In this document: piece after piece, positions 11,906 to 22,207 of the stretch
Layout of the letters: every line of letters begins with the position of its first letter
Position numbering within the stretch: the first letter of the stretch is position 1
From: Penium margaritaceum
Lineage: Eukaryota; Streptophyta; Zygnematophyceae; Desmidiales; Peniaceae
Length of the DNA stretch: 64,000 nucleotides
Reading direction: 5' to 3'
NCBI GenBank assembly: GCA_023375785.1
Contig: SZWC01002410.1
Location: 64,565 to 128,564 of the forward strand
The notes under the pieces: generated by a model
Told to the model about the DNA's origin: nothing
Database searches by the model: none
What the model saw: the letters and a program-made list of their open reading frames with translations, nothing else
Translations under genes and position numbers: made by a program

Positions 11906-12453
11906 TCCATTATCTCATATAACAGAGGAAATCAGCCTAGCAATCACGCTGACCACTCACACACGATCTAGAGAACTAGAAAATGCTCTCATTGCACAGT
12001 CCTAGTGGTCACAAAACCCACAATCCCAAAGAGAATCGCCATGTGTCCATGGCTCGTACACAAGGATGTCACCTCACCAAAAAAATTAAGAAAAGGTACC
12101 CTCTTCCTAGTCAGCACACTCTGACAAGGTAATCCAAAAATCTAGGACCTTTTTGGATATTTCTCCCATCTGATCTTGACCCTGGATCTCTTGCCTTTTT
12201 CGTTTCTCAGCCTAAGGCATGGAGCTATCGCCCATGGTTACCCACATATCGGCGGTCGATGATCGCAGAAACTTAGAAAATTCATATCTCCCAGTCTGAC
12301 TGCTGGATCGGCCTCAAACTTGATCCGTAGACATTTTGCCACCTGATCTTTCTAGTAGTGAAGTCGGATTGACAATCAGAGCAGGCATCTGGTAGTTTAC
12401 TGGAACATGCTGTTGTGGACCTGAAACTGAGCCGGATGGATCCTTTCCCAACA
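11906..12453 (-). repeat. Truncated family A LTR (3' LTR of A3)
   Basis: Minus-orientation A LTR that lacks roughly the first 190 bp (in plus coordinates). It begins at a junction with P1-derived sequence and ends with TTTCCCAACA at 12453. A short mosaic piece at 11864-11905 resembles the protease region of a minus-strand A element. Confidence 0.8.
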
Positions 12454-12888
12454 TTCACCACTCTACGTTTCCAACACCATAATCTTCTTCTCCAAAAGCA
12501 TGAGAAATGCAGAATCCTTGCTCTCATACTTTGTGCACAATGCGTCCCATCCCTTCACACACGTAACAAAGTTGCGGAATGGAAATGGTATTGATAAGCG
12601 GCCTGTAGGCCTGCCTATCGTTCTTCATCCACTCCTCATATGCCGCTACTGCAGTTGTAGATGAAGTTATATCTACTGCACCTTTTTGTAGCGTCTTCAC
12701 TGCCACCACGTTTGCTGTGGGGATGTCTTTTGTATGTCGAGGCAAAGCGCGCTTATCATCGCTCACCACTTGTCACAATCCCTTCTCCTCCAAAAGGAGG
12801 TAGGTACGGATCGTCCAAAACGTGAAATTGGCGTACCCTTCCAGCCTCTCAAGGGCTGGGTTGCTCTTATCACGCATGGTGGTACCAT
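12454..12888 (-). pseudogene. gag: Family A gag N-terminal fragment (A3)
   Basis: Only the N-terminal half of Gag is present, starting at complement 12886-12888. Frame 12524-12769 carries the block with YEEWMKNDRQAYRPLINTIS, similar to YKEWKKKDRQAYRLLVNTI of P1. It stops near the EEKIMV... region and is joined directly to the 3' LTR. All of pol and the zinc knuckle are deleted, so A3 is a gag-fragment derivative flanked by two LTRs. Confidence 0.75.
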
Positions 12889-13385
12889 TTTGAGCCTTGG
12901 TGATACTCAATGCTGCCCTTGAGGGGTAGTACTACCTGTGTTTCTGCTGTTATCTTTACCCAAAATGTATGAGAGAAAAGAGATTAAAGAGGCCATCAGA
13001 CTTGAAATTTGGCAAAACCTAGTTCACGCAAGCCAGCTTACAAGCATAAACAGCAAATACTTTGCATGAATGAAAATCTTAGAAAAATTACTTCAATTTT
13101 CATGTACTCTATTTCAAGTTTAACAGAGGAAGGAGGCATGGTCATCACAAGGTGACAGTCTTACTCAGAGAGAAGAGTGTAACTCTACCAAACCTTGTTT
13201 TGAGTATACCACTTAATCAGAAAGCTTAAGCTTTGCAATCTTGGACTCATTTGAATGACTATCTTGCAAACTTGAAGATCCAGAAGTAGATTGCCAAATT
13301 TGGTGGAGGTTTTATCCTAACCTGTCAGTCTCAAAAAGACACCCTGTGCTCGCTGAAAGTCCTAAAACTTGGCTCTGATACCAAG
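12889..13385 (-). other. A3 leader with primer-binding site
   Basis: Leader between LTR and gag. The primer-binding site TGGTATCAGAGCCAAG lies at 13369-13384 on the minus strand and matches the initiator tRNA-Met site of plant copia elements. Nothing else was recognised. Confidence 0.8.
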
Positions 13386-14105
13386 TGTTGGAACTTGAGG
13401 AGACAGGGAGCCTTGGAGCATCGAACATATGGGACTGGAAAGACATCATTTTTATTGAATGGTTTTTTAATCAATCAAAATGATAGAGTAGATAAAGAGT
13501 TAGAGCTAGGGCAAGTGAGCCATCTCACAAGGTACACTACTTAGCCATGTAGATTAAGGCTCAGACACTTGTCCATTATCTCAAATTAGAGAAGGAATCA
13601 TCCTAGCAATCAGGTTGACCGCTCACACAGGACCTAGAGAGCTGGAAAATAATCTCATGGTATACTCCTAGTGGTGAGATAACCCACAATCCCATGGAGA
13701 ATTACCATGTGTCCATGGCTAGCATAGAAATATCTCACCTTACCTTAAAAGTAAAGAGAGGTATCTTTTTCCTTGTGAATATACTCTGATAAGTCTATCA
13801 AAGAATCTAGGAACGTTTTGGATGTTTTTGCCATCCGATCTTGACCTTTACCTCTTGCCTTTTTCTTTTCTCAGGCTAAGGCATGGAGCCATATCAATGG
13901 TCACCCAGACACATGCGGTCGATGACCCAGGAAATTTTAAATATTCATATCTCTCAATCCGATTATTTGAACGGTACTAAACTTGTAGCATACACATGTT
14001 ACAACCTGATCTTTCCTATGGTAAACTGGGATTGACAATCGGAGCAGGCACCTAGAACTAGATCGCGTAGACTTGAAACTGAGCCGCATGGCTCCTTTCC
14101 CAACA
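13386..14105 (-). repeat. Family A LTR (5' LTR of A3)
   Basis: About 720 bp, minus orientation, from TGTTGGAACTTGAGG to TTTCCCAACA. Family C integrase sequence follows at once, so A3 was inserted into the C2 element. The left side of A3 is truncated and the target duplication cannot be confirmed. Confidence 0.85.
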
Positions 14106-15260
14106 CTCACCCAAGACTACTGTGGCATCATGAGCTGCTTCTCTTGGTGTTTCTTATCACGCCTTCCAAGTGTGGTTGCCAGAATGAGATTTTCAAGGTA
14201 GCAAGCAGTTTTTGCAGCTTCAGCCGAGAACCAAGGATGGAGTTTGGCATCAAAGAGCATGCTTCGTATCATGTCAAAGATAGTCTAGTTCTATTGCTCG
14301 GCAACGCCATTGCTTTGGGGACTTTAAGGCGTAGTAGTCTGGTGGTTGATGTTGTGTTGGCTAAACCAGCCTTTAACGCCTAGTAACCACCACCGTTGTC
14401 CGTGTATAGAGCCTTTACCTTCTTTCTTGTGTGCCGGTCTACCACTGCATCAATTTCTTGCAGTTTCTCCTTAATCTATCCCATTTTCTTGAGGAAGAAG
14501 ATTCACATCTTGCGATTGTGGTCACCGATCAAGGTGAAGAAATATTTGCTCATACGATTTGAAGGAGAGCAAAATAGTCCATATACTTCAAAGTGCATCA
14601 GGTACAATATCGCTACGGCACGTTGTCCATTACGCTCAAAGGGCTTTCCCTTTGCCTTGCCTTGGAGGCATGGCTGACATAGCTTCTTGTACTTTCTCTC
14701 ATCCTTCACGTTGAATCCCTCCATCCCATGAACCAGTCCTTCTTGTTGCATAGCTTGTAGTGTACTGTCAGCCACGGCCAAACCGCCTATGCTAGAACAC
14801 AACATTTGTTTCTTAAGTAGTGTTCGTCGTGATAGTGGCGGCCTGTGCTACAACATAGAGCTTTGGAGAGTTGGGCTCCTCAACCTCTGCATATTCCTTA
14901 TTTGTACTCGCAAGGGGCTTGGTCTACAGTACGTAAGGCCCATGAACTCTTAGGACCTGAATGACAATACTCTCCTTGGGATAGGAGATCTTAATGTCCT
15001 TGTTCTTGATAATCATGGCCTCCTCCTTGGTCAAGACGACCTTCATGTCATGGTCCGTGATGTTGGAAACTGACAAAAGGTTTGTCACAAAAGATGCCAT
15101 GTAGACCACGTTCACCAGCTTCAAGCCTATTTCAGCTCCGTTAAGGTTCACGCTATTCAATTTATCTCCTTTGTCTTACGCATGGAAAAGGCTGTCATCG
15201 GCGCACTTGAAGCAATGTTTAGTGTCTCGTAGGCTCCACGTTTGAGCACTGCGACTCCCT
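14106..15260 (-). pseudogene. pol: Copia-C2 protease and integrase remnant
   Basis: Minus strand. The end of the protease region is at 14924-15160 (VVYMASFVTNLLSVSNITDHDMKVVLTKEEA, the copia NLLSVS block). The pre-integrase zinc-binding block and start of the integrase core are at 14503-14805 (SLQAMQQEGLVHGMEGF..., CQPCLQGKAKGKPF). The integrase Glu block near 14310 keeps Glu (NGVAEQ) but is followed by a stop. The part after the integrase core was cut off by A3. Gag is deleted. Confidence 0.8.
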
Positions 15261-15465
15261 TGGTTACCGGTTAGGACTCAATGATCGTACCTCCCTGGGT
15301 AGAGCTTATACTTGGTCCTTGTTCACTAAGTGCCAGTACCTTAGAATGAAAATGATGGAGATGGTACAGATGGAGCCGACGAAGCTGATGCACGCTGTAA
15401 TATAGAGAGGGCAAGAGTGCACAGAAACGTCCCTTACAACTAGTCAGTGTGGGCCCGTAACCCTT
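15261..15465 (-). other. C2 leader with conserved block next to the LTR
   Basis: Leader joined to protease sequence, so gag is missing. The 22 bp next to the LTR (15444-15465) read AAGGGTTACGGGCCCACACTGA on the minus strand, nearly identical to the bases after the B LTR at 20742. This is a candidate primer-binding region shared by the two families. Confidence 0.6.
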
Positions 15466-15979
15466 TGTCAACCGAGCCGAGACAAGAGACTTGAAAACTG
15501 TTAACCTATTTGAGGCGACGGTCTAGAAAACGGATTCCTACACAATGGTTCCTGATGACTGCTCTTGGTATTGCAACCAAGAGGAGATATCATCCTCTGA
15601 GCCAAGGTTCAAGACTGAGCTGTTTATGAGAATCATTTCCTTGAATTGTGTCCTTAGCTACTGGTCATTTTCCTAGGATCTACACCAACCAATATTTCTT
15701 TAGTGACTGGCTCTAGTAGACAACTCTGGTAGGCATCTCAAAGGGAAGAACTATACTCAATGACAGGCAACTTACAGGTTCTTATCGTCCTAGACCCGGC
15801 CTCTAGCCTACGCGCGTACTAGCTCCTCGAATAAGCCACTTTAGAGGAAATCTGGATAGCATCATCTCCCTCCCTGCATGGCACTCTGCGTGACCGCCAA
15901 GTAGCACTAGCCACCAGGAAGGACCTTGAAATGTTCGAAGATGACTCTTACAACCTTCCTGTCGACTCAAGCAGGTTTA
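15466..15979 (-). repeat. Partial family C LTR (C2, inner part)
   Basis: Starts TGTCAACC at 15466 and follows the C LTR for about 510 bp. It then breaks at a segment of opposite orientation near 15980. Confidence 0.75.
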
Positions 15980-16083
15980 AAAACACTACCTAGGACCACT
16001 CCTTGTGGCTTAGACAGTCCACAATTAGTCTTCAAAACGAGTGGTATCTAGGTCAAATCCCAGCCCACTGATTAATTTTCTTT
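15980..16083 (+). repeat. Inverted C-LTR fragment carrying the tRNA-like module
   Basis: About 100 bp in the opposite orientation to the C LTR sequence on both sides. It holds TGGCTTAG (16006-16013) and AGGTCAAATCC (16050-16060), the A-box-like and B-box-like blocks, 44 nt apart. It ends in ATTAATTTTCTTT and is joined directly to another C LTR piece. It could be a micro-inversion, or the remains of two LTRs joined head to head. Confidence 0.65.
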
Positions 16084-16865
16084 CTGCCGTCCGCCCTTGG
16101 TTTTGCAACCAAGAGATGATATCACTCTCAGAACCAAGGTTCCAAAATGAGCAATTCATAGGAATCACTTCCTTGCACTGTCCTTAGCAACTGGTCAGTT
16201 TCGCACAAGGAGCAAACTTCTAGGGCTTAGACCAACCAATGCTTCTCTTATGTCTGCCTCTAATGAACAACACTGTTAGGAGTCTCAAAGGTAAGAATTG
16301 TACTCAATGACAAGCAACTGAGAGTTTCTTACAGTTCTTAAACCAGCCTCTAGCCTAGGCACGCATTGGCTCCCTAGATGAGCCACTTTGGGGGCAATCT
16401 GGATTGCGTCATCCCCCTTGCCTATATGTTGCTCCGTGTGACCGCCTAGTGGCGCCAGCCACCGAGAAGGACCTTGGAATGTTCTAAAATATCCCTTAAA
16501 ACCTTCTTGTCCCCCTTTTGGTTCCAAAAAAAAATAGTCACCAGGCTGGGATATGATCCAATGACCTCTCACTCCAGAGACTTACTCTAGAACATCTAAG
16601 TGAGAAGGAGTTATCCTAGGTAGTGTTTGCTGGCTAAACTATCTAGATTAGATCAAGGGTGATTGCTCCAAAGGAGCAGTGCATATCTTGTCTATATGGA
16701 CTAGACTTAGGGGACTTACTCCAAGGGAGCAGTGGATGCCTAGTGCGTTTTATGCTCAAATATCAGCCATGGACAAGGAACATATCAGCTTAACCGTGTT
16801 TTCTAACTATACTATCCAGTTTAGACCAAGGAGACTTACTCCAAAGGAGAAGTGCATGCCTTTTT
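16084..16865 (-). repeat. Family C LTR pieces (C2, outer part)
   Basis: A C LTR lacking its first bases runs to about 16795. Another short C LTR piece (about 16796-16865) repeats the CTATACTATCC...GACCAAGG segment. Family A RT sequence then begins. The region is rearranged and the order of events is unclear. Confidence 0.7.
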
Positions 16866-17628
16866 GCTTAGGACTTTTGCCGGCGCTTTGGTACTTTTGC
16901 CGCTCAGCTGCATCTGCTTGTCCATTGAAGCTCACGAGATACTACCGCGTCTCCAGCGGCGTGCTTATCGGTTTGGCCTCTGCCATGCCAAACTGCTGCA
17001 AGACATCCTTGATGTAGTGGCTCTGCTGTAGCAAGAGAAAGCATGATTTGCGGTCACGCATGATCTGAATGCCAAGGAAGTATGATGCCTCCCTGATATT
17101 AGACATCTGGAAGCGCTCCTACATGGCTTCCTTGAACTCCTATAGTGCAGACATGCTGTTTGAAAAGAGGAGCATATCATCCACGTAGACAATGATGATT
17201 AGCACCTCATGATCGTACTGCCAGCGATAGACGCTTTAGTCACACTCACTACGCTCAAACCCCATGCATGGCAACGCCGCATCCAGTAGTTCTTGGCGAC
17301 CAGCCTCGCCTTGTACTTTTTAGGGTTGCCATCTGAGCACATCTTCTTCTTCAACACCCACTTGCACTCTATTACCATGCATCCAGGTGGACACTCATTC
17401 AACTCCCACATACCGTTGTCGAGCTGCGACTGTATCTCCTACTGCACAGCTTGCGCCTAATCTGTCGCATCTGGTGCAGCTATGGTCTCCTTGTAGGACG
17501 TTGGCTTGTCTAAATCTCCTGCCATTGTGATATTCATCTGATCTAGCTTTTGTAACATTCAGAAATGGGCACGCTCACCACGCTTGTAGCGGACCCTGAG
17601 AGGGTACATGCGACCTGGTAGTGGAACA
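16866..17628 (-). pseudogene. pol: Family A RT fragment (older copy A4, left half)
   Basis: RT of a minus-strand A element, later split by insertion of A2 at 17629. Frame 17199-17411 gives the RT start (CKWVLKKK...[10 protein letters not shown]). The YVDD block is readable near 17180-17200. About 360 bp of RT between the AKxY block and the MGFERSECD block are missing, so the domain is not functional. The sequence continues at 30038 on the far side of A2; the GAACA duplication marks the join. Confidence 0.8.
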
Positions 17629-18366
17629 TGTTGTAACTTGAGGAGAGAGGGAGCCTTGGAGCAGCGAGCATGTGTGATTGGAAGGGCATCACTTGTGCTG
17701 AAGAATGGTTGTTCAATCACTCAAAATGATGGAGTACATATAGAGCTAGAGCTTGGATAAGTCAGCCCTCTCACAAGCCACACCACTTAGCCATGGAGGC
17801 TAAGGCTCACACACTAGAGTCCATAACTCAGAAAAGGGAGGAAATCAGCCTATTAATCAGGCTGACCACTCACACACGACCTAGAGAGCTAGAGAATGCT
17901 CTCATGGCACATTCCTAGTGGTCACATAACCCACAAACCCATGGAGAATCGCCATGTGTCCATGGCTAGCACACAAGGATCTCACCTCACCTAAAAAGTA
18001 AGGAGAGGTACCTTTATCCTAGTCAGCACACTCTCACAAGGCAATCCTAAGACCAAGGACCTTTTTGGATATTTCTCCCATCAGGTCTTGACCCTGGACC
18101 TCTTGCCTTTTTCTTTTCTGAGGCTAAGGCATGGAGCCATCGCCCATGGTCACCCGGATATCGACGGTCGATGACCCCGAAAACTACCAAAATTCATATC
18201 TCCCAATCCGACCGTTGGATCGGTCTCAAACTTGGACCGTAGACATTTTGCCACCTGATCTTTCCAATGATGAAGTCCGATGGACGATCGAAGCAGGCAT
18301 CTGGTACTTTCCTGGAACTTGCTCCTGTGGACCTGAAAATTGTGCCGGATGGCTCTTTTCCCAACA
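17629..18366 (-). repeat. 3' LTR of A2
   Basis: 738 bp, with a polypurine tract (AATGGGAGAT on the minus strand) directly inside. Minus-strand CTATATGT about 110 nt from the inner end is TATA-like. Confidence 0.92.
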
Positions 18367-19978
18367 ATCTCCCATTTTGCTACAGTAAGAGTTGGCTGAG
18401 TCCACATGCCTTCATGTAGAACTGCTGTTTCTCACGGGTCACTAGCTTGGTGCAGAAATCAGCGACCTGCTTGCTGGTTGGAGTAAACTCCAGCTTGATA
18501 GCACCCTCCTGCACCATGTGCCTGATGAAATGATATGCAATGTCAATGTGCTTGGTACGTGCATGGTGCTCAGGATTCTTGCCTAGTGCGATTGCGCTCT
18601 GGTTGTCGACGCATACAGGAACTGGAACTGTTGCACTCCCACTCATCTCTGCCATGGAGCCAAACTGCTTCCTTGGCTTCAAAGCTGAGAGATACGTACT
18701 CAGCTTCTGTACTCGAGGTGGCCACGACCACCTGCCGCTTGCTGCACCAGCTGATGGCTTTACCATTCATGAGGAAGACATGTCCGGAGATGGACTTGCG
18801 GTCCTCAGGGTTTGAAGCCCAATGTACGTCTGTGTAGCCGATGATGCTGTTGTCATTGCCGTTGTAGGTGATGCCGATGTTGATGGTTCCAGCAAGGTAG
18901 CGGAAGATCCGCTTCTGGTGCTCCGGTCCGGGATTAGCCATGTGCTGCCTCACAGCGCTCACAGCTTGTGCGAGGTCCGTCGTGGTTGCCACCATCAGGT
19001 ACATGAGACTGCCGACGGCGCTCTGGTACATCTGCCGCTCAGCTGCATTTGCTTCTCCATTGAAGCTCACAAGGTATTGCTGCGTCTCCAGCGCCGTGCC
19101 GATGGGTTTTGCCTCTGCCATGCCAAACCACTGCAAAACATCCTTGATGTAGCGGCTCTGCTGTACCAAGAGAGAGCGTGACTTGCGGTCACGCGTGATC
19201 TGGATACCGAGGAAGTATGATGCCTCCGCGAGATCAGACATCTGGAAACGCTCCCGCATGGCTTCCTTGAACTCCTGCAGTGCAGACATGCTGTTGGAAA
19301 GGAGGAGCATGTCATCCACATAGACAATGATGATGAGGATCTCATGCTCATGCTGCCAGCGATACACGCTGTAGTCACACTCACTGCGCTCAAACCCCAT
19401 GCACTGCTATGCCGCATCCAACTTCTGATTCCAAGCACGCGACGCTTGCTTCAGGCCGTACAGCGACTTCTGCAGCTTGCAGACNAAACGCTCCCGCATG
19501 GCTTCCTTGAACTCCTGCAGTGCAGACATGCTGTTGGAAAGGAGGAGCATGTCATCCACATAGACAATGATGATGAGGATCTCATGCTCATGCTGCCAGC
19601 GATACACGCTGTAGTCACACTCACTGCGCTCAAACCCCATGCACTGCTATGCCGCATCCAACTTCTGATTCCAAGCACGCGACGCTTGCTTCAGGCCGTA
19701 CAGCGACTTCTGCAGCTTGCAGACTAGGTGCTCCTAGCCATTCATGACAAACCCCTCCGGCTGCTCCATGTAGATCTCCTCCTCCAAGTCACCATTCAAG
19801 AATGCCGTCTTGACATCCATGTGGTGAACCTCGAAGTCCTCAGCTTTTGCATAAGAGAGGAGCGTGCGCACAGAGGCAAACGTTGCAACAGGGGCAAACG
19901 TTTCTGTGTAGTCGATGCCCTCATGCTGCGAGTAGCCCTTGGCGACCAGCCTCGCCTTGTACTTTTCCAGGTTACCAT
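18367..19978 (-). pseudogene. pol: A2 RT C-terminal part and RNase H
   Basis: The 276-codon frame 18570-19400 runs from MGFERSECDYSVYRW through IIIVYVDDMLLL (catalytic YVDD), AEAKPIGTALETQQYL and GYTDVHWASNP to the RNase H block STEAEYVSLSFEAKEAVW. Near 18650 a small deletion shifts the frame; the RNase H end continues in another frame (18380-18766: CVDNQSAIALGKNPEHHARTKHIDIAYHFIRH). Part of the RT is repeated at 19486-19724 because of an unmerged sequence overlap. The RT N-terminal part is cut by element B at 19978 and continues at 26327. Confidence 0.88.
19246..19724. repeat. 239-bp duplication around a single N (assembly join)
   Basis: 19246-19484 and 19486-19724 carry the same RT sequence with one N (19485) between them. 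The first copy ends exactly where the second ends (AGAC). An overlap of contig ends is the simplest reading. Confidence 0.85.
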
Positions 19979-20172
19979 TGTTATGTTCTGTGTATGCCCA
20001 TGGTCTTATCAGCGGAAGATTTAAGACTGGGTATGCACTGCGCTTCTAGCGGAAGTCCCCCAGCGACATGCAAGAGAGGCTGAGAGAGACAAGGCATGCA
20101 CTAATCATCCTTGTGGAGTAAGTCCCCTTGGTCTACTCTTGGTAGTGTACCTGGTGCATGCTCCTTAGGACA

Positions 20173-20245
20173 ACTTCCTACAGCCTAGTGGGTGAAGGCG
20201 CCGTCTCGCAAGCGAGAGGTCCGGGGTCGAATCCTCCCAGGACCA
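20173..20245 (+). promoter_or_regulatory. tRNA-like module in B LTR
   Basis: CAGCCTAGTGG (20181-20191) resembles an A box and GGGTCGAATCC (20224-20234) a B box, spaced as in a tRNA gene. CTCGCAA (20205-20211) sits where the anticodon loop would be (CT-NNN-AA), and AGGACCA (20239-20245) resembles a 3' acceptor end. The 5' acceptor strand does not pair with it, so this is not a functional tRNA gene. The 3' LTR has the same module at 25753-25825, with loop CTTACAA. Whether Pol III uses it is unknown. Confidence 0.55.
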
Positions 20246-20424
20246 AATTTTCTTTGTGACTAAAAAGGGCCTAGGAAGCTTCCTAGAAGCCTCTAAGGTC
20301 CAAGGTGGATCAAGCACCACTTGGCGGTCACAGAGGGTGCCATGTCATCAAAGCTGATGACACTGTCTAGGGTAGCCTTGGGGGGAGGTCCCTCCAAGGA
20401 GCCACTGGGAGAACTGACCAGAGA

Positions 20425-20433
20425 CTATATAAG
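20425..20433 (+). promoter_or_regulatory. TATA box of B LTR
   Basis: CTATATAAG in the 5' LTR, repeated identically in the 3' LTR at 26005-26013. Transcription would start about 30 bp downstream, so R would begin near 20460. This placement is inferred from typical plant promoter spacing. Confidence 0.7.
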
Positions 20434-20741
20434 GCCTGTCATTTGCATGTGATTATATCATCATCTCTTACTCTTGAGACTTGGGAGGAAACTAATCCCT
20501 TGTTGGCCACCAAGAAAGAGGGTAAAGAACAAGTGCAAGTGCACACTTTGGTGTGTAGCATTGCCAGTTGGGTAAGAGTTTGGAACTCTCTCCGGCCACG
20601 GTTGGGACAAGCTAAGTGAACCTTTCAGTGTGGAAACACCACTCCATGGGTGATCTCTACCTTGGTTGAAATACCAAGGGCGGTCGGCGGTTTGCCTGTC
20701 GGCGCCGTTTACTCTAGACCGTGGCCAAGTGCGGAGTGACA

Positions 20742-21189
20742 AAGGGTTATGGGCCCACACTGATCGGGAAACTTAGTTCTTTGTACCACCGCTCAGTTCA
20801 CGTGACAGGTACCTCCGCAGCAGACAAGACACCACTGCTCTATCTGCTTCATCGTCGGTCCACTCGGACCAAGGTACGCATTGTGAGAGACGGGACGCGG
20901 GTTGGACCCGTGGTCCACTTTTGATCTCCACGGACAAGGAACGAGGATACGCTCTGCCATTATTGGTATGACCCTCGAGTCCTAAGCGGGTTATGCTCTG
21001 CCCTTGTGGGTACGATCCCGTGTCTGTGGGAGCATTTCCTCCACAATAAGTGGAGACCATCGGCTGGAGGGGTATGCCACGGACTGCACCTTGAAAATGT
21101 GTAGCAATCATCAGCCTCATCAGCCTACATCGGCCTCAACGAAGCAGAATAGAAGAGACTAAGTGAGCATCCTTGACCATACCGCAATC
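20742..21189 (+). other. B leader with candidate primer-binding site
   Basis: Leader between LTR and gag. The bases next to the LTR (20742-20763) match those of the C2 leader in 21 of 22 positions. TGGGCCCACACTGA (20750-20763) begins with the TGG expected of a site that pairs with a tRNA CCA end, but the tRNA is not identified. It is clearly not the tRNA-Met site used by family A. No other gene was seen. Confidence 0.55.
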
Positions 21190-22207
21190 ATGCCGGGGAG
21201 TCAAGAGATCGTTCCAGTCACCTCACGGCCCGCCGAGTTGAGTGCAGCCAATGCCATCGCATACTTCGATGGCAAAGCCTTTGGCACATGGAAATGGCAG
21301 TTTGAGGTGGTGATGCGCGTACGCGGGTACCTCTACATGCTGAAAGGGACGGAGGTAGCACCAGAGGACGAGACAAGTGTAGAATACGCAGGGTGGCAAG
21401 AGCGGAATAACATCGCTCTCGTACTCCTCGTCACGTCCATAAGCCCCTCCCTAATCTCCCACATCGAGGGGTGCACGACGGCAGCTGAGGCTTATACCAA
21501 GTTGACGAACGTGTACGAGGTCAACTTCCGTCGCCAATCGACTCTTCATCCTGCAGCGCCTCATCGGGCTGCGGGAAGGCGAGGGGGAGTCCATCTCGGA
21601 CTTCCTCCAGCAGTTCGAAGGACTGCTTCAAGAAGTTCACGCCATGTCCTCGCAGCTCGACCAACAGATACAGGCCATGATTCTCCTCATGGCCTTGCCG
21701 CCAAGCTGGAGCCCCATGATCACCACCTTGGATGGTTGGGAGGAGTCGGAGTTCACATACCCTCTTGTCTCCGATTTTTTCCGGAACGAGGCCATGCGGC
21801 GCAACAACGGCATCATCAACAACGCCGCATATGCGAGTGGCTCGGGAGGCACCTCCTCTCATGGTAACAGCAGAGGCAGTGGCGGCGGGAAGAGCGGCAA
21901 GAAGAAGGGCAAGTGCCACAATTGTGGCAAGGCCGGGCATTGGGCGCGGGAGTATCGCACACCAAAGAAGGAAGGAGGCGGTGGTGGGAGCAGCAATGTG
22001 AGTAAGAAGGTGGACTCGACATCCACGAGCATGATAGCCGATGACAAGGCCCCTCCCAAGGGCTCTGTGCTGCTGCGGCCGGGAGCCTTCGGGCTCGATA
22101 GTGGAATGGACTACCACACTTCTTGCGAGGCATGTGGCTTCTCATCCCTCACACCGTCTACGGCCAAGTTCCGGTGCGCCAATGGCGGCATCGGAGTACG
22201 CGGCTAG
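21190..22207 (+). pseudogene. gag: Gag and start of protease of B
   Basis: ATG at 21190 (MPGSQEIVPV) is preferred; an upstream in-frame GTG also exists. The first frame holds the Gag N-terminal region (YFDGKAFGTWKWQFE, typical of copia Gag) up to about 21537, where a 1-bp loss shifts the frame. The second frame continues with REGEGESISDFLQQFEGLL, LMALPPSWSPMITTLDGWEE and the zinc knuckle CHNCGKAGHWAREY, whose last Cys is Tyr. It then reaches the protease motif GLDSGMDYH (catalytic Asp in DSG present). A TAG stop at 22205-22207 ends it. Confidence 0.9.

Larger units (their letters stand above)
19979..20741 (+). repeat. 5' LTR of B
   Basis: Begins TGTTATGTTCTG and ends GGAGTGACA. It holds a tRNA-like module, a TATA box (20425-20433) and the block CCACTTGGCGGTCACA shared with the C LTR. 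The antisense frame 20461-20760 lies within it and is not a gene. Confidence 0.95.

Noticed and set aside
20173-20245. A true tRNA gene in the B LTR
   Set aside because: The boxes and loop fit, but the 5' acceptor strand does not pair with the 3' strand and the T and anticodon stems are only partly paired.
21521-22145. Long minus-strand open frames over the B gag (up to 198 aa)
   Set aside because: They are antisense shadows of a GC-rich coding sequence, with no domain and low-complexity translations.
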